Shown one piece after another: positions 33,549-42,587 of a stretch of 42,587 bases of DNA. Origin of the DNA: Niastella sp. Its GTDB lineage: Bacteria; Bacteroidota; Bacteroidia; Chitinophagales; Chitinophagaceae. The notes under the pieces are model-generated. The model did not search any database. It had not been told where the DNA came from and saw only the letters and a program-made list of their open reading frames with translations. The stretch is from assembly GCA_017744515.1 (NCBI GenBank), contig JAGIBF010000010.1, positions 66,383 to 108,969 of the forward strand, given 5' to 3'. The first letter of the stretch is position 1, and each line of letters opens with the position of its first letter. The position numbers and the translations under genes were made by a program.

Positions 33549-33673
33549 TTCGACAACGCTTCGACAGGCTCAGCGTGACAGCGCTCAGTGTGACAGCGGT
33601 CAGCGTGACATCGCTCAGTGTGACAGCGCTCAGCGTGACAGCGCTCAGCGTGACAGCGGTCAGGGTGACAAAG
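33549..33673. repeat. 15-bp tandem repeat array (seven units) within a dispersed repeat
   Basis: After a TTCGACAACGCTTCGACAGG head come seven 15-base units with consensus CTCAGCGTGACAGCG, starting at 33569, 33584, 33599, 33614, 33629, 33644 and 33659. The tail of the dispersed repeat seems to have expanded in tandem. It ends five bases before the stop codon of susD. Confidence 0.9.
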
Positions 33674-33678
33674 CTCTG

Positions 33679-35232
33679 TTACCAGTTCGGGTTTTGTTTG
33701 AGATTGGGGTTGATGTCGATTTCGGATTGGGGGATCGGCATGTATTTGTTGCGGTTCAATTGAAAGTTGGCAAATTCCGAATCTCTTGCTTTCAGTTCGG
33801 CCAGCTTGGTGGCATCATCGAAATAACCCCAACGCGCCAGGTCATTCCAGCGCAGGCTTTCGCCGGTAAGCTCTGTGATGCGTTCGTGCTGCAACTGGGT
33901 GAGGAATTGAGCCTGCGTCATTCCGGGCCTTACGACCGACAGCAACCGCAGTCCTGCACGCTGACGCACTTTGTCGACCCAGGTATAGGCATCTGTAGTG
34001 CGGTTCAATGCATTCAAGGCTTCGGCATACATCAGGTACACATCAGCGAGGCGGATGACGCGAAAGTTGATGGGGCTGTTGAATACTTCAAATTCATTGA
34101 TGCGGAAGTAATCATCGAGGTACTTGCGGTACCATACCCTTGTCTTCATATTGTTGTCGAAGTTGCGGGCCGTAAAGGTGAGTCCATATACCACTGTGAA
34201 ATCCGGTCCTCTTACATCGGTAGAATCATAGAGCGCGGTGATGGCCAGGCGCGGGTCCCTGCCACCGGAGGCGGTCGTTTCTTTCAGGAACTCATGTACT
34301 ACCCAACGGTGCATATTGGCATCGGTGAAGCCGTTGGTGGGCGGTGCAAAGAAAGGCGCGCGGCTGGTGCCTACGTTGGAAGTAGGGCCATCGTCTCCCC
34401 CATTTTCCGGGCGCATCTTGAACTGTACTTCAAAGATGGATTCAGGATTGTTCTCCGTCGTATGCCTGAAGTTGTCGGCGTAGTTGGTAGTGAGGTTGTA
34501 TAATGATGTACCCGGACCTGTGATAAAGTATGCGAGGGCATCGGCGCAAGGCTGGTACTTTTTCTGCTGCAGGTATACGCGGCCCAGCAGGCCAAAAGCG
34601 GAACCTTTGGTAGCGCGGCCAATATCATCGCCTGTATAGGAAGGTGGCAGTGCGGCAGCGGCTTCCGTAAGGTCTTTTTCGATCTGCGCCCACACTTGTT
34701 CCTGCGGCACCTGCGATGGTTTGTCGGACGGATTGGACGGATCGAGTACCAGGGGAATGCTGCCCCAGATGGTGACGAGGTTGTAGTAATACAAGGCGCG
34801 TAAAAACTTTGCTTCGCCGAGGTAGCGGTTCTTCAGCGTTTGGTCCATGTCGATCTCCGGCACATAGGCCAATACCTGGTTGGCGCGGTATACGCCCCGC
34901 CAGTGGTGGCCCCAGGTGTCGTAGTTCACCTCAAAGCTGTATTGGGTAATGTTCAACGCGCTAATGCTGCGCAGCTCGTTCCAGCCGCTGGTGCTGTAGC
35001 CATCATCGGAGCGCACGTCCATGTAAAACGGCTGCCAGCGGCTAAAGGGGGCACCGTTGCGGTAGAAGTTGCCATAGACGGCATTTACGCCCAGCAGGGC
35101 ATCGCCTGCTGTTTGCCAGAAGTTGGATTCATCGGGCACGTTGGGATTGGGTATATCGAGTTCTGTCGACTTCTTGCAGGAGGCTGCTATGAGCAGCGTG
35201 CCGGCCAACAGGTATATGATGTGTTTTTTCAT
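33679..35232 (-). CDS. susD: SusD/RagB family outer-membrane glycan-binding lipoprotein
   Basis: 517-residue cell-surface lipoprotein that caps the SusC channel and binds the glycan. Lipoprotein signal MKKHIIYLLAGTLLIAASC with Cys19, then KKSTELDIPNPN and NFWQTAGDALLGVNAVYG, typical of the SusD N-terminus; GEAKFLRALYYYNLVTIWGSIPLVLD is the most conserved helix-turn region. VIRLADVYLMYAEALNAL and the closing ERITELTGESLRWNDLARWG are the SusD C-terminal part, ending KYMPIPQSEIDINPNLKQNPNW. The ATG at 35232 gives the normal signal; an upstream in-frame start would add nine residues. It lies 27 bases after the susC stop. Confidence 0.96.
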   Translation of the reverse strand: MKKHIIYLLAGTLLIAASCKKSTELDIPNPNVPDESNFWQTAGDALLGVNAVYGNFYRNGAPFSRWQPFYMDVRSDDGYSTSGWNELRSISALNITQYSFEVNYDTWGHHWRGVYRANQVLAYVPEIDMDQTLKNRYLGEAKFLRALYYYNLVTIWGSIPLVLDPSNPSDKPSQVPQEQVWAQIEKDLTEAAAALPPSYTGDDIGRATKGSAFGLLGRVYLQQKKYQPCADALAYFITGPGTSLYNLTTNYADNFRHTTENNPESIFEVQFKMRPENGGDDGPTSNVGTSRAPFFAPPTNGFTDANMHRWVVHEFLKETTASGGRDPRLAITALYDSTDVRGPDFTVVYGLTFTARNFDNNMKTRVWYRKYLDDYFRINEFEVFNSPINFRVIRLADVYLMYAEALNALNRTTDAYTWVDKVRQRAGLRLLSVVRPGMTQAQFLTQLQHERITELTGESLRWNDLARWGYFDDATKLAELKARDSEFANFQLNRNKYMPIPQSEIDINPNLKQNPNW

Positions 35233-35259
35233 TTTGCTGTAGTTGTTGTGCTTAATCAA

Positions 35260-38200
35260 TTAAAATCCGAAGTTGGCGCCTACACTCAAGATGCGGAGCG
35301 CGGGATATTGCCCGTTGTCCAGTCCGCGTTCGAAGATGTTGACACCGGTAATGTCCGGATCGAGGCCGGAGTAGTTGGTAAACGTGAGCAGGTTTTGCGC
35401 GCTTACAAATACACGGGCTGATGTGAAGCCGATATAGTTCAGGGCGCTTTTAGGAATCGTGTATCCCAACTCGATATTGCGCAGGCGCAGGTAAGAACCG
35501 CTTTCGAGCCAACGGTCTGTTTGTGGCAGCACGTTGTACTGAATGCCCTGATCCGGAGCGCCTATGGCTGCGCGTGGCATACTGGTGTTGGTGTTTTGCG
35601 GTGTCCATGGATTGGCGCCTTTGCGGTAGTTGGTGTTCTGGTCCATGCGGTCTACCTGGTAGCGGGGACGGTTGTAAACGTCGTTGCCTACTACGGCGTA
35701 CCACTGCATGCTAAGGCTGAAATTTTTGTAAGCGCCATTCAGGATCATGCCTACTTCGAAGTCGGCCCAGGGTGTGCCTGCGTATACACGGTCCTTATCG
35801 GTGTTGAGGATGCCATCGCCATCGGAATCTAAATAACGAATATCACCGGGTTTCGCCCAGGGTTGTAGTTTCTGACCTGATTTGTTGACGTGGGCGTCTA
35901 TGTCGGCCTGGCTTTGGAAGATGCCGTCTGATTTCAGCACGTACCACTCGCCTATCGAGCGGCCCAGTTGTGTGCGGGCATCACCGATCTGCGTGTATTT
36001 GGTGGTGGTGTCGCCAAAGCTGGTGACTTTGTTCTTAATGGTCGTAAAGTTCAGGGTTACATCCCAACGGAAATCGCCTGCATTGGGACTGCGGTAAGTG
36101 GCGCTCAGTTCCAATCCTGTATTTTTTATGGAAGCGGCATTCACGGGTGGGTTGCCGCCTGCATTGCCGGTGGTGAGGCTAATGGGCAGGTCCACGAGTA
36201 CATCGTTGGTCTTTGCTATGAAGTATTCAGCAGTGAGCAACAGCCTGTTGTTGAACAGGGCCGCGTCTACACCAAAGTTGGTCGTCTTCTTGGTTTCCCA
36301 GCGCAGGTCGGCATTGGCCAGCTGTGTATTGATGGCGCCGAGCTGTTCCACTTCGTTGGGACCAAACACTGCACGTGGGAAAGGATTGATGGAACCATAG
36401 TATTGCCAGGGGCGCAGGAATTCACTGTTGCCCAATTCTCCATAAGATGCGCGCACTTTCAGGTCATTGATCCAATCCACTTTGAAGAAATCTTCCTGGC
36501 TCAGGCGCCAGGCTACTGAACCGGAGGGGAAATTGCCCCAGCGGTAGTCGGGCCCAAAGAGTGAGCTGCCATCGCGGCGGAAAGTGAGGCTTACCAAATA
36601 TTTTTCGAGGTAGCTATAGTTCACGCGACCGAGGAAACCAACGTTGTTCCATTTGTTGGTGCTGCTGGTGGTTTGTGCATCCTGTCCCTGCAGCAGGTTT
36701 GTGAGGTTGTAGTTGCCATTGGCATCGGGCACAAATCCTGTTTTCTGGCCGGTGAGTATTTCGTTGGTGAATGTCTGGTTGGTAAAGCCGCCTACTGCGC
36801 TGATGCGGTGTGCGCCAAAGGTGCGGTCGAAGTTCAACGTGTGCTCATACAGGAAAGAGCGGAAGTTGCCGCGGTTCTCATTGGCCGTAGCCAGCGGGCT
36901 TGGTGTGCCCTGGCGGATGGTGCCTGGGCGGCGGAAACCTTTGAAGCGATCGAAACTGGCTTCTGCACCTACATTGAACCGGTAGTTCAGTCCTTTGAGG
37001 ATGTTGAAGTCTACGAAGAAGTTACCTCTTACTTTAAAGTTGTACTGGTCCTGCTGCTGGAGGCTTTGGAGCGCCGGCACGTTGGCAGCGAGTGTATTGA
37101 GATAAGCGTTGCTGAGACCAATGCCCCATCCTTCGGGGTTGGTAGCTGATGCATAGCGCTGCCTGTCCTGCAAGGACACTACGGGCAGCATGGTTATCAT
37201 ATCGACGAAAGGATTGGTAAAGATGTCCGATGCGATCGGGTCTTCATGGGTGTATGACAACAGCATGTTCTCTCCAAAAGTGAAGCGGCCTCTTTTGCCG
37301 GTGGTGTTGATGCGGAGGCCGGCGCGCTCGAACTGGTTGTCGATAACAGGGCCAGTGTTTTTGAAATAACTGCCAGAGATATAATAGTTGGCCGTTTTGC
37401 TACCGCCGGAGAGTGACAGGTTGTAATCCTGGATATTGCCGGTGCGCATGAGCTCGTCCTGCCAGTCGGTATTGATGGCGGGATTGTATTCGGTGGTGAT
37501 GCTGGTGGGCACGGGCAATCCGCCATTGGTATACAACTGGGTGGCGAGGGTCTTGTATTCCTCGTTGTTCATCATATCCCAGCGTTTGCGGATGTCCTGC
37601 ACGCCTCTTTTTATGCTGCCACCAATGGTCATGGGGCCTTCTTTACCTTTCTTGGTAGTGATGATGATAACGCCGTTGGCGGCGCGGCTGCCGTAGATGG
37701 CGGCTGCGGAGGCGTCTTTCAATATCTGGATGGACTCGATATCGTTTGGGTTGAAATCGGGCGTAGCATCACTGTACATACCATCGATGATGTAGAGGGG
37801 GTTGTTGTTGGCAAAGGTGCCGGCGCCACGGATATCTATTTTGGCGCCGCCGCCGGGCGTACCGCTGTTGCGCACGGTAACGCCTGCTGCGAGGCCCTGG
37901 ATGGATTCGGCCACGGAAGAGGCTACGTTGCGGTTGGCCTGTGCGGGGTTGATGACGCCTACAGCGCCGGTGAGGTCTTTCTTCCTCACCGACTGGTAGC
38001 CGATGACTACTACGTCACTTAAAGATGCTTCTGCCACGGTGAGGGTTTCATTGATCTCCTCTGCTGTGGCGGTCACTTCTTTGGTTTGGTAACCAACGGA
38101 GCTGATGACCAGTACGGTCCCGGCCGGTACATTGATGCTGAAATTGCCGTTGGCATCGGCCACGACAGAACGGCTGGTACCTTTAACGGTGATGGTAGCG

Positions 38201-38331
38201 CCTGCGAGTGGTTCGCCGGCGGGTGTCCGGATGATGCCTTTAATGTTTTGTTGCGCCAGTGCAGGAAAACTGCCCAGGAGGGCCAACAGGGTAATGACAC
38301 ATAAGCCAAGCAGTCGTCTTTTGTGCTTCAT
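35260..38331 (-). CDS. susC: SusC/RagA family TonB-dependent outer-membrane transporter
   Basis: 1023-residue TonB-dependent importer of oligosaccharides. Signal peptide [27 protein letters not shown], a carboxypeptidase-like domain (about 28-105, [22 protein letters not shown] ... [10 protein letters not shown]), the linker [21 protein letters not shown], and a plug with the SusC signature [22 protein letters not shown] and [29 protein letters not shown]-type segment. A 22-strand barrel follows, ending [12 protein letters not shown]. There is no extra N-terminal STN domain, so signalling by an anti-sigma factor is unlikely; the divergent hybrid regulator fits better. It is the first gene of the operon. 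Confidence 0.97.
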   Translation of the reverse strand: [1023 protein letters not shown]

Positions 38332-38621
38332 AATATGCAGTTTGTGTTTTGTGTGAATAATGGGCAGCTAAAAGAATGCCTTTGTGGGGTGACAGCATGG
38401 GCAGGGTTTGTGAGGAGATAATACCCCGGCCCGGGATGTAATAATGAACGTAGCAGCAGATACATGGCAAGTCTTTTAACTGACTGCAAGTACGTGCGGT
38501 GTGTTGAATATTAAAATATCAATGCTCGTCAAAATGCAATCAAATTGTATCAGGGGCTGTAAATGAGGATCCTTTATTTAAATAGAGTTGGTAATTTAGG
38601 AGGGGGAAGTTGGGGGTAGAA
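38332..38621. other. Divergent intergenic region, susC side
   Basis: About 290 bases upstream of susC. It should hold the susC promoter and the binding site of the hybrid regulator. A CCCGGCCCGGG palindrome occurs near 38426-38440. No clean TAnnTTTG box was seen on the minus strand. Confidence 0.4.
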
Positions 38622-38790
38622 GTAAGACCCTTCGACAACGCTTCGACAGGCTCAGCGTGACAGTTGGAGGTAAGACCCTTCGACAACGCTTCGACAGGCT
38701 CAGCGTGACAGCTGGAGGTAAGACCCTTCGACAACGCTTCGACAGGCTCAGCGTGACAGTTGTCAGGGTGACAAGAATGGGCTAAGGGTG
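38622..38790. repeat. 48-bp tandem repeat (three units) of the dispersed TTCGACA/GTGACA element
   Basis: Units start at 38622, 38670 and 38718 with an exact 48-base period: GTAAGACCCTTCGACAACG, then CTTCGACAGGCTCAGCGTGA, then a CAG(T/C)TGGAG tail. Differences among units are limited to one or two bases. GGGTGACA remnants continue to 38790, eight bases before the ATG of the hybrid regulator. The minus-strand reading of the array gives the meaningless peptide CHAEPVEALSKGL, a frequent annotation artefact. Confidence 0.92.
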
Positions 38791-38797
38791 ACAAAAA

Positions 38798-41700
38798 ATG
38801 ACTTGCCAATTGAGAAAAGGATTGCTTATCATATGGATGTTGTGTGTGGGTGTGGTGTATGGACAGCACTACAGTTTCCGGCATTACCAGGTGGAGAATG
38901 GTTTGTCGAACAATACGGTGTATTGCAGCATCCAGGATAAGCGGGGATTTCTGTGGTTTGGCACCAAAGACGGTCTCAACCGCTTCGATGGCTATCGCTT
39001 TAAAGTGTATACCGTACCCAACAAAGGGCATGATCTTACTTCTTATTTTATCAGCTGCCTGCAGGAGGATGACCGGGGTATTTTGTGGGCGGGTTGCCGC
39101 AACGGGTTGTTTTCTTTCGACAGCCGCCAGGAAAAGCTGGTGGCTTTCTCGGATACGCTGCCCGAGATCAATGCCATCACAACGGACGGCGCGGGCCAGT
39201 TGTGGTTCATCTCCCGCTTCACGGTGTGCCGTTATAATTTTACTACAAAGGCGCTGACTACTTTTCCTCCGCAACAATTTTTCAATGCTACTACTTTGTG
39301 CCGTGACAACCGGGGTGTGATCTGGGTGGGCACCGATAACGGGCTGTTGTACCGCTTCGATGCCGGCGGCGGTTCTTTTCAATCTTTCAATGTTTTTGCC
39401 CATTCGCCCAAGGCGTCTTCCAACTGGATACTCAAATTGTATGCGACCGACCGCAACACGCTTTACGTGGGCACCTTCAACCAGGGGTTAAAAGAGTTTG
39501 ATATTACTACAGGCGCTTATAAAGATGTGCTGACGTATAATGAGAATAAGACGGTGATCACCATCCGCGATATTTTGCAATGCTCTCCCACGGAATATTG
39601 GTTTGCGAGTGAATCGGGCATTTTCATGCTCGACACGCGCACGCAGCAATTCACCAACCTGCGCCGGCAGATGGCCGATCCGTATTCGCTAACGGATAAT
39701 GCGGTGTATACACTTTGCAAGGACCGGGAAGGCGGCATCTGGGCGGGTACTTATTTCGGGGGCATCAATTATTATTCGCGGCAGTATGACCGTTTTCAAA
39801 AGATGTTTCCTGATCTTTCGATGCATGGCATCAGTGGCAGTATCGTGCGGGAGATCTGCGAGGACGGGGATGGCAATATATGGATCGGTACGGAAGATGC
39901 GGGGCTGAACAAACTGAATCCCGCCAGGGGAACGATCACGCAGTTCACACCCACGGGTAATACGCACGGGATCTCTTACTCCAATATTCATGGTTTGCTG
40001 GCCACGGGTAATGAGTTGTGGATCGGCACTTTTGAGAATGGCCTCGATATCATGGACCGCACGACGGGTAAGGTAAAAAAGCATTATGTGGCCGGGCCGG
40101 GTGATCATGAATTGAAAAGTAATTTTATCGTGAACCTGCTGCAAACCAGCGGCGGCGATATCTATGCAGGCACCAGTAATTGTTTGTTCAGGTATGACCG
40201 GGCAACGAATGGGTTTACGCGCATTGGGCTGTTGCCCTGGGGTAGTTTCGTATCGTGCCTGCTGGAAGATCAGTCAAAGACCATTTGGGTGGGCACACAC
40301 GACCGGGGTATTTATTTCTTCAACCCTGCTACCAATGTATCAGGGCATTTTGAAAATGATACGGGCAGTGTGAACAGTCTTTCTGCCAATACCGTCAACG
40401 CCATTTATGAGGATGCGGACCAACAGCTGTGGCTGGGGACTGAAGGCGGCGGCCTGTGCCGGCTCAACCGGGAAAGGACTTCTTTTGCGCGGTTCACGAT
40501 CAACGAGGGATTGCCCAGCAATTTCGTGTTCAAAATACTGGAGGATGATCAGCGGCTTTTGTGGATCAGTACTTCGCGTGGGCTGGCGAGCTATGACCTG
40601 ACCAGGCAATCTTTCACTACGTATACGAAAGCGAATGGCTTGTTGAATGATCAGTTCAATTATAATTCGGGCTATAAAGACAACCATGGCCGCATGTACT
40701 TTGGCAGTGTGAAAGGGCTGACCAGTTTTTATCCTGCCGATCTGGTACGTTCAGGCATAACGCCTCCCGTATATATTACCGGCTTCCAGGTGCAAAATAA
40801 AGAACTGGCGATTGGCGGGCAGGACAAGGTAACGCTGCCGTGGGATAAATCGTCGTTCAGTGTAGACTTTGCTGCGCTGAGTTATGTATCGCCGGAGATG
40901 ACCCGGTACAGTTACCGGATGGAGGGGCTGGACAAGGAATGGACGGTATTGAGCAGCAACCGCAAGTTATATTTTACCAATGTGGAGCCGGGGAATTACC
41001 GGCTGCTGATCCGGGCGCTGAATGGCAAGGGGGAATGGACGGAGCAGCCTGCGGCGTTGCAGATCAGCGTCCTGCCGCCGTGGTGGAAGAGTATGCCTGC
41101 GTATGTGCTGTATGTGGTGCTGGTGGTTGCAACAACGTGGTACATGGTGCGGAAATATCACTTACAGCTCAAACAGCGGCAGCAACGCAGAATGGAAATA
41201 CTGGAGAGTGAAAAAGCAAAAGAGATCTACCGCTCGAAAATAGAATTCTTTACGAATGTGGCGCATGAGATACGCACGCCGCTCACGCTGATCAAACTTC
41301 CGCTGGATAAGATCTTATCCACGCCGCAGCTGACGGATTCCATCAAAGATAATTTAACGATCATGGAAAAGAACACCAACCGGCTTATCGATCTGACGAA
41401 TCAATTGCTCGACTTCCGGAAAACGGAGAACAACAGTGTAAGCCTGAGCTATGTGAAAACGGATATTCCTGAATTGCTGGAGCAGTTATTCGTTTCGTTC
41501 AGGCCGGCAGCCGAGCAAAAGGGGCTGCAGTTCAAACTGGAGATGCCACGCATGCATTTCCAGGCTTACGTGGACCCCGAGGCGGTGAAGAAGGTGCTGG
41601 GCAACCTGCTGAACAATGCCATCAAATACAGTGATCACTATGTGCTGGCGAAGATCATGCCTTTCAGCAGTGACGATAATTTCTTTTGCATCCGGATATC

Positions 41701-42587
41701 GAATGACGGGTATGTTATTCCTGCTCATCTTAAGGAGAAGATATTCGAGCCTTTCTACCGCATGAAGGAGTCGGAAAAAGAACAGGGTACCGGGATCGGC
41801 CTGGCGCTGGCGCTTTCTTTAACGCAGCTGCATAAGGGTACGTTGTCGGTAGAAACGGACGAGCGGCAGAATCATTTTTCCCTGACGCTGCCTATTCACC
41901 AGGAAACGGAATTCGAGTTGTTCCGGGAAGAAGCGCCTGCGGTAACGGCTGAAGAAGTGCCCGGCTTCATGGAAGAAGATCCTGATAAAAATGTGATCCT
42001 GCTGGTGGAAGACAATAAGGATATTCTCGATTTCATTGCGCGCGACCTGTCGGCCGAGTATACCGTGATCAAAGCGCAGAACGGCGCCGAGGCGCTGCAG
42101 AAAATATCGACGGCCAATGTGCAGCTGATCATCAGCGATATCATGATGCCGATCATGGATGGCTACAGTCTTTGCAAGGAGGTGAAGTCGAACATGGAAT
42201 ACAGTCATATACCGGTGATCTTATTGACTGCCAAAACTTCTTTGCAGGCCAAGATAGAAGGGCTGGAACTGGGGGCGGATGCATATATTGAAAAGCCTTT
42301 TTCGCAACCGCACCTGCTGGCGCAGATCAGGAGCCTGCTCAACAACCGGAACAAGATCAAGGAGCATTTTGCCAATTCGCCGCTGGCGAATATCAAGTCG
42401 ATGGCTTATTCTCGGGCGGATGAAAAGTTTCTGCTTACCGTGAATGACATCATTCATCAAAATATAGCCAATACCGAATTCAATGTGGACCAGCTTGCGC
42501 GCATGATGAACATGAGCCGGCCTACTTTATACCGGAAGATCCGCGGGCTTTCCAACCTCTCCCCCAACGAACTCATCAACATCACGC
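38798..42587 (+). CDS. Hybrid two-component system regulator (HTCS), C-terminus cut by window end
   Basis: At least 1263 residues: a one-protein sensor, kinase and transcription factor controlling the neighbouring susC/D locus. Signal peptide or membrane anchor MTCQLRKGLLIIWMLCVGVVYGQ, then about 14 Reg_prop propeller repeats (units such as LWFGTKDGLNRFDGY, LWIGTFENGLDIMDR) to about 690, a Y_Y_Y domain ending VLPPWWKS (about 757), a transmembrane helix (YVLYVVLVVATTWYMV), HisKA with His823 (NVAHEIRTPL), HATPase (GTGIGLALALSL), a receiver with Asp1114 (IISDIMMPIMDGY) and an AraC HTH from about 1215 (FNVDQLARMMNMSRPTLYRKI). The frame is open to the last base. It is divergent from susC; the ATG at 38798 is only eight bases after a dispersed repeat. 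Confidence 0.95.
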   Translation, partial: MTCQLRKGLLIIWMLCVGVVYGQHYSFRHYQVENGLSNNTVYCSIQDKRGFLWFGTKDGLNRFDGYRFKVYTVPNKGHDLTSYFISCLQEDDRGILWAGCRNGLFSFDSRQEKLVAFSDTLPEINAITTDGAGQLWFISRFTVCRYNFTTKALTTFPPQQFFNATTLCRDNRGVIWVGTDNGLLYRFDAGGGSFQSFNVFAHSPKASSNWILKLYATDRNTLYVGTFNQGLKEFDITTGAYKDVLTYNENKTVITIRDILQCSPTEYWFASESGIFMLDTRTQQFTNLRRQMADPYSLTDNAVYTLCKDREGGIWAGTYFGGINYYSRQYDRFQKMFPDLSMHGISGSIVREICEDGDGNIWIGTEDAGLNKLNPARGTITQFTPTGNTHGISYSNIHGLLATGNELWIGTFENGLDIMDRTTGKVKKHYVAGPGDHELKSNFIVNLLQTSGGDIYAGTSNCLFRYDRATNGFTRIGLLPWGSFVSCLLEDQSKTIWVGTHDRGIYFFNPATNVSGHFENDTGSVNSLSANTVNAIYEDADQQLWLGTEGGGLCRLNRERTSFARFTINEGLPSNFVFKILEDDQRLLWISTSRGLASYDLTRQSFTTYTKANGLLNDQFNYNSGYKDNHGRMYFGSVKGLTSFYPADLVRSGITPPVYITGFQVQNKELAIGGQDKVTLPWDKSSFSVDFAALSYVSPEMTRYSYRMEGLDKEWTVLSSNRKLYFTNVEPGNYRLLIRALNGKGEWTEQPAALQISVLPPWWKSMPAYVLYVVLVVATTWYMVRKYHLQLKQRQQRRMEILESEKAKEIYRSKIEFFTNVAHEIRTPLTLIKLPLDKILSTPQLTDSIKDNLTIMEKNTNRLIDLTNQLLDFRKTENNSVSLSYVKTDIPELLEQLFVSFRPAAEQKGLQFKLEMPRMHFQAYVDPEAVKKVLGNLLNNAIKYSDHYVLAKIMPFSSDDNFFCIRISNDGYVIPAHLKEKIFEPFYRMKESEKEQGTGIGLALALSLTQLHKGTLSVETDERQNHFSLTLPIHQETEFELFREEAPAVTAEEVPGFMEEDPDKNVILLVEDNKDILDFIARDLSAEYTVIKAQNGAEALQKISTANVQLIISDIMMPIMDGYSLCKEVKSNMEYSHIPVILLTAKTSLQAKIEGLELGADAYIEKPFSQPHLLAQIRSLLNNRNKIKEHFANSPLANIKSMAYSRADEKFLLTVNDIIHQNIANTEFNVDQLARMMNMSRPTLYRKIRGLSNLSPNELINIT

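Noticed and set aside
33448..34503. 351-residue plus-strand open frame opposite susD
   Set aside because: It runs through the 15-bp repeats, giving QRDSAQ-type repeats, and through the complement of a clear SusD gene.
38622..38790. Possible CRISPR array
   Set aside because: The 48-bp units are contiguous with no unique spacers between them, and no cas gene is present.
38540..39403. 287-residue minus-strand frame with CHAEPVEALSKGL repeats
   Set aside because: It is a reading of the 48-bp dispersed repeat joined to the complement of the hybrid regulator; the peptide is a known annotation artefact of this repeat.

Overview
The window looks like a chromosomal segment of a Bacteroidota bacterium, most probably in or near the Chitinophagaceae. 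The signs are a SusC/SusD pair beside a hybrid two-component regulator, a giant secreted protein with a type IX secretion C-terminus, signal peptides ending in AQ, promoter boxes of the TAnnTTTG type, and dispersed repeats of the 'TTCGACAGGCTCAGCGTGACA' kind common in this group. No mobile-element transposase, rRNA, tRNA or CRISPR array was seen.

Layout. 1-5.0 kb is a DNA-maintenance and regulator block: the N-terminal two thirds of a DnaE-type polymerase whose PHP domain has lost its metal ligands (minus), two paralogous small helix-turn-helix proteins, an XRE protein, a stand-alone LigD-type ATP-dependent ligase and a KTSC-domain protein. 5.0-7.3 kb is a stress block: a 43-residue ORF, Hsp20, an RRM RNA-binding protein and a small conserved hypothetical. 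7.5-11.7 kb is a phosphorelay cluster: receiver, GAF/PAS histidine kinase, a convergent second receiver and a degenerate third receiver. 12.1-18.8 kb is one gene for a 2230-residue repetitive secreted protein, followed by a small exported protein. 19.9-21.7 kb (minus) is a tight four-gene operon (DHFR-like reductase, DoxX-like, ArsR, SRPBCC) whose promoter lies inside a perfect 16-bp inverted repeat. 21.8-25.1 kb (minus) is a trehalose synthase fused to a maltokinase-like domain that has lost key catalytic residues. 25.2-26.2 kb is noncoding and rich in repeats. 26.2-29 kb carries a TPR-like protein, a secreted PDG-repeat protein, a membrane protein, an Imm11-like protein and a GrpB protein. 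29.2-31.1 kb is an AT-rich two-gene cassette: TcmP plus its three-Cys partner (DUF5131/Gp37-Gp68). 31.1-42.6 kb is a polysaccharide utilisation locus: GH43, a clan GH-A hydrolase, SusD and SusC (minus), with a divergent hybrid two-component system truncated by the window end.

How the genes fit together. In the utilisation locus the hybrid sensor should detect a glycan fragment in the periplasm and switch on susC/susD and the two hydrolases. GH43 suggests an arabinose- or xylose-containing glycan. In the ArsR operon the encoded repressor probably controls its own promoter. The TcmP/three-Cys pair is the best candidate for an uncharacterised system: a methyltransferase-like protein and a radical-SAM-like protein separated by two bases and of different base composition from their surroundings. 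The left-hand HTH cluster, with phased 20-bp repeats upstream and matching 3' untranslated modules, is the second candidate.
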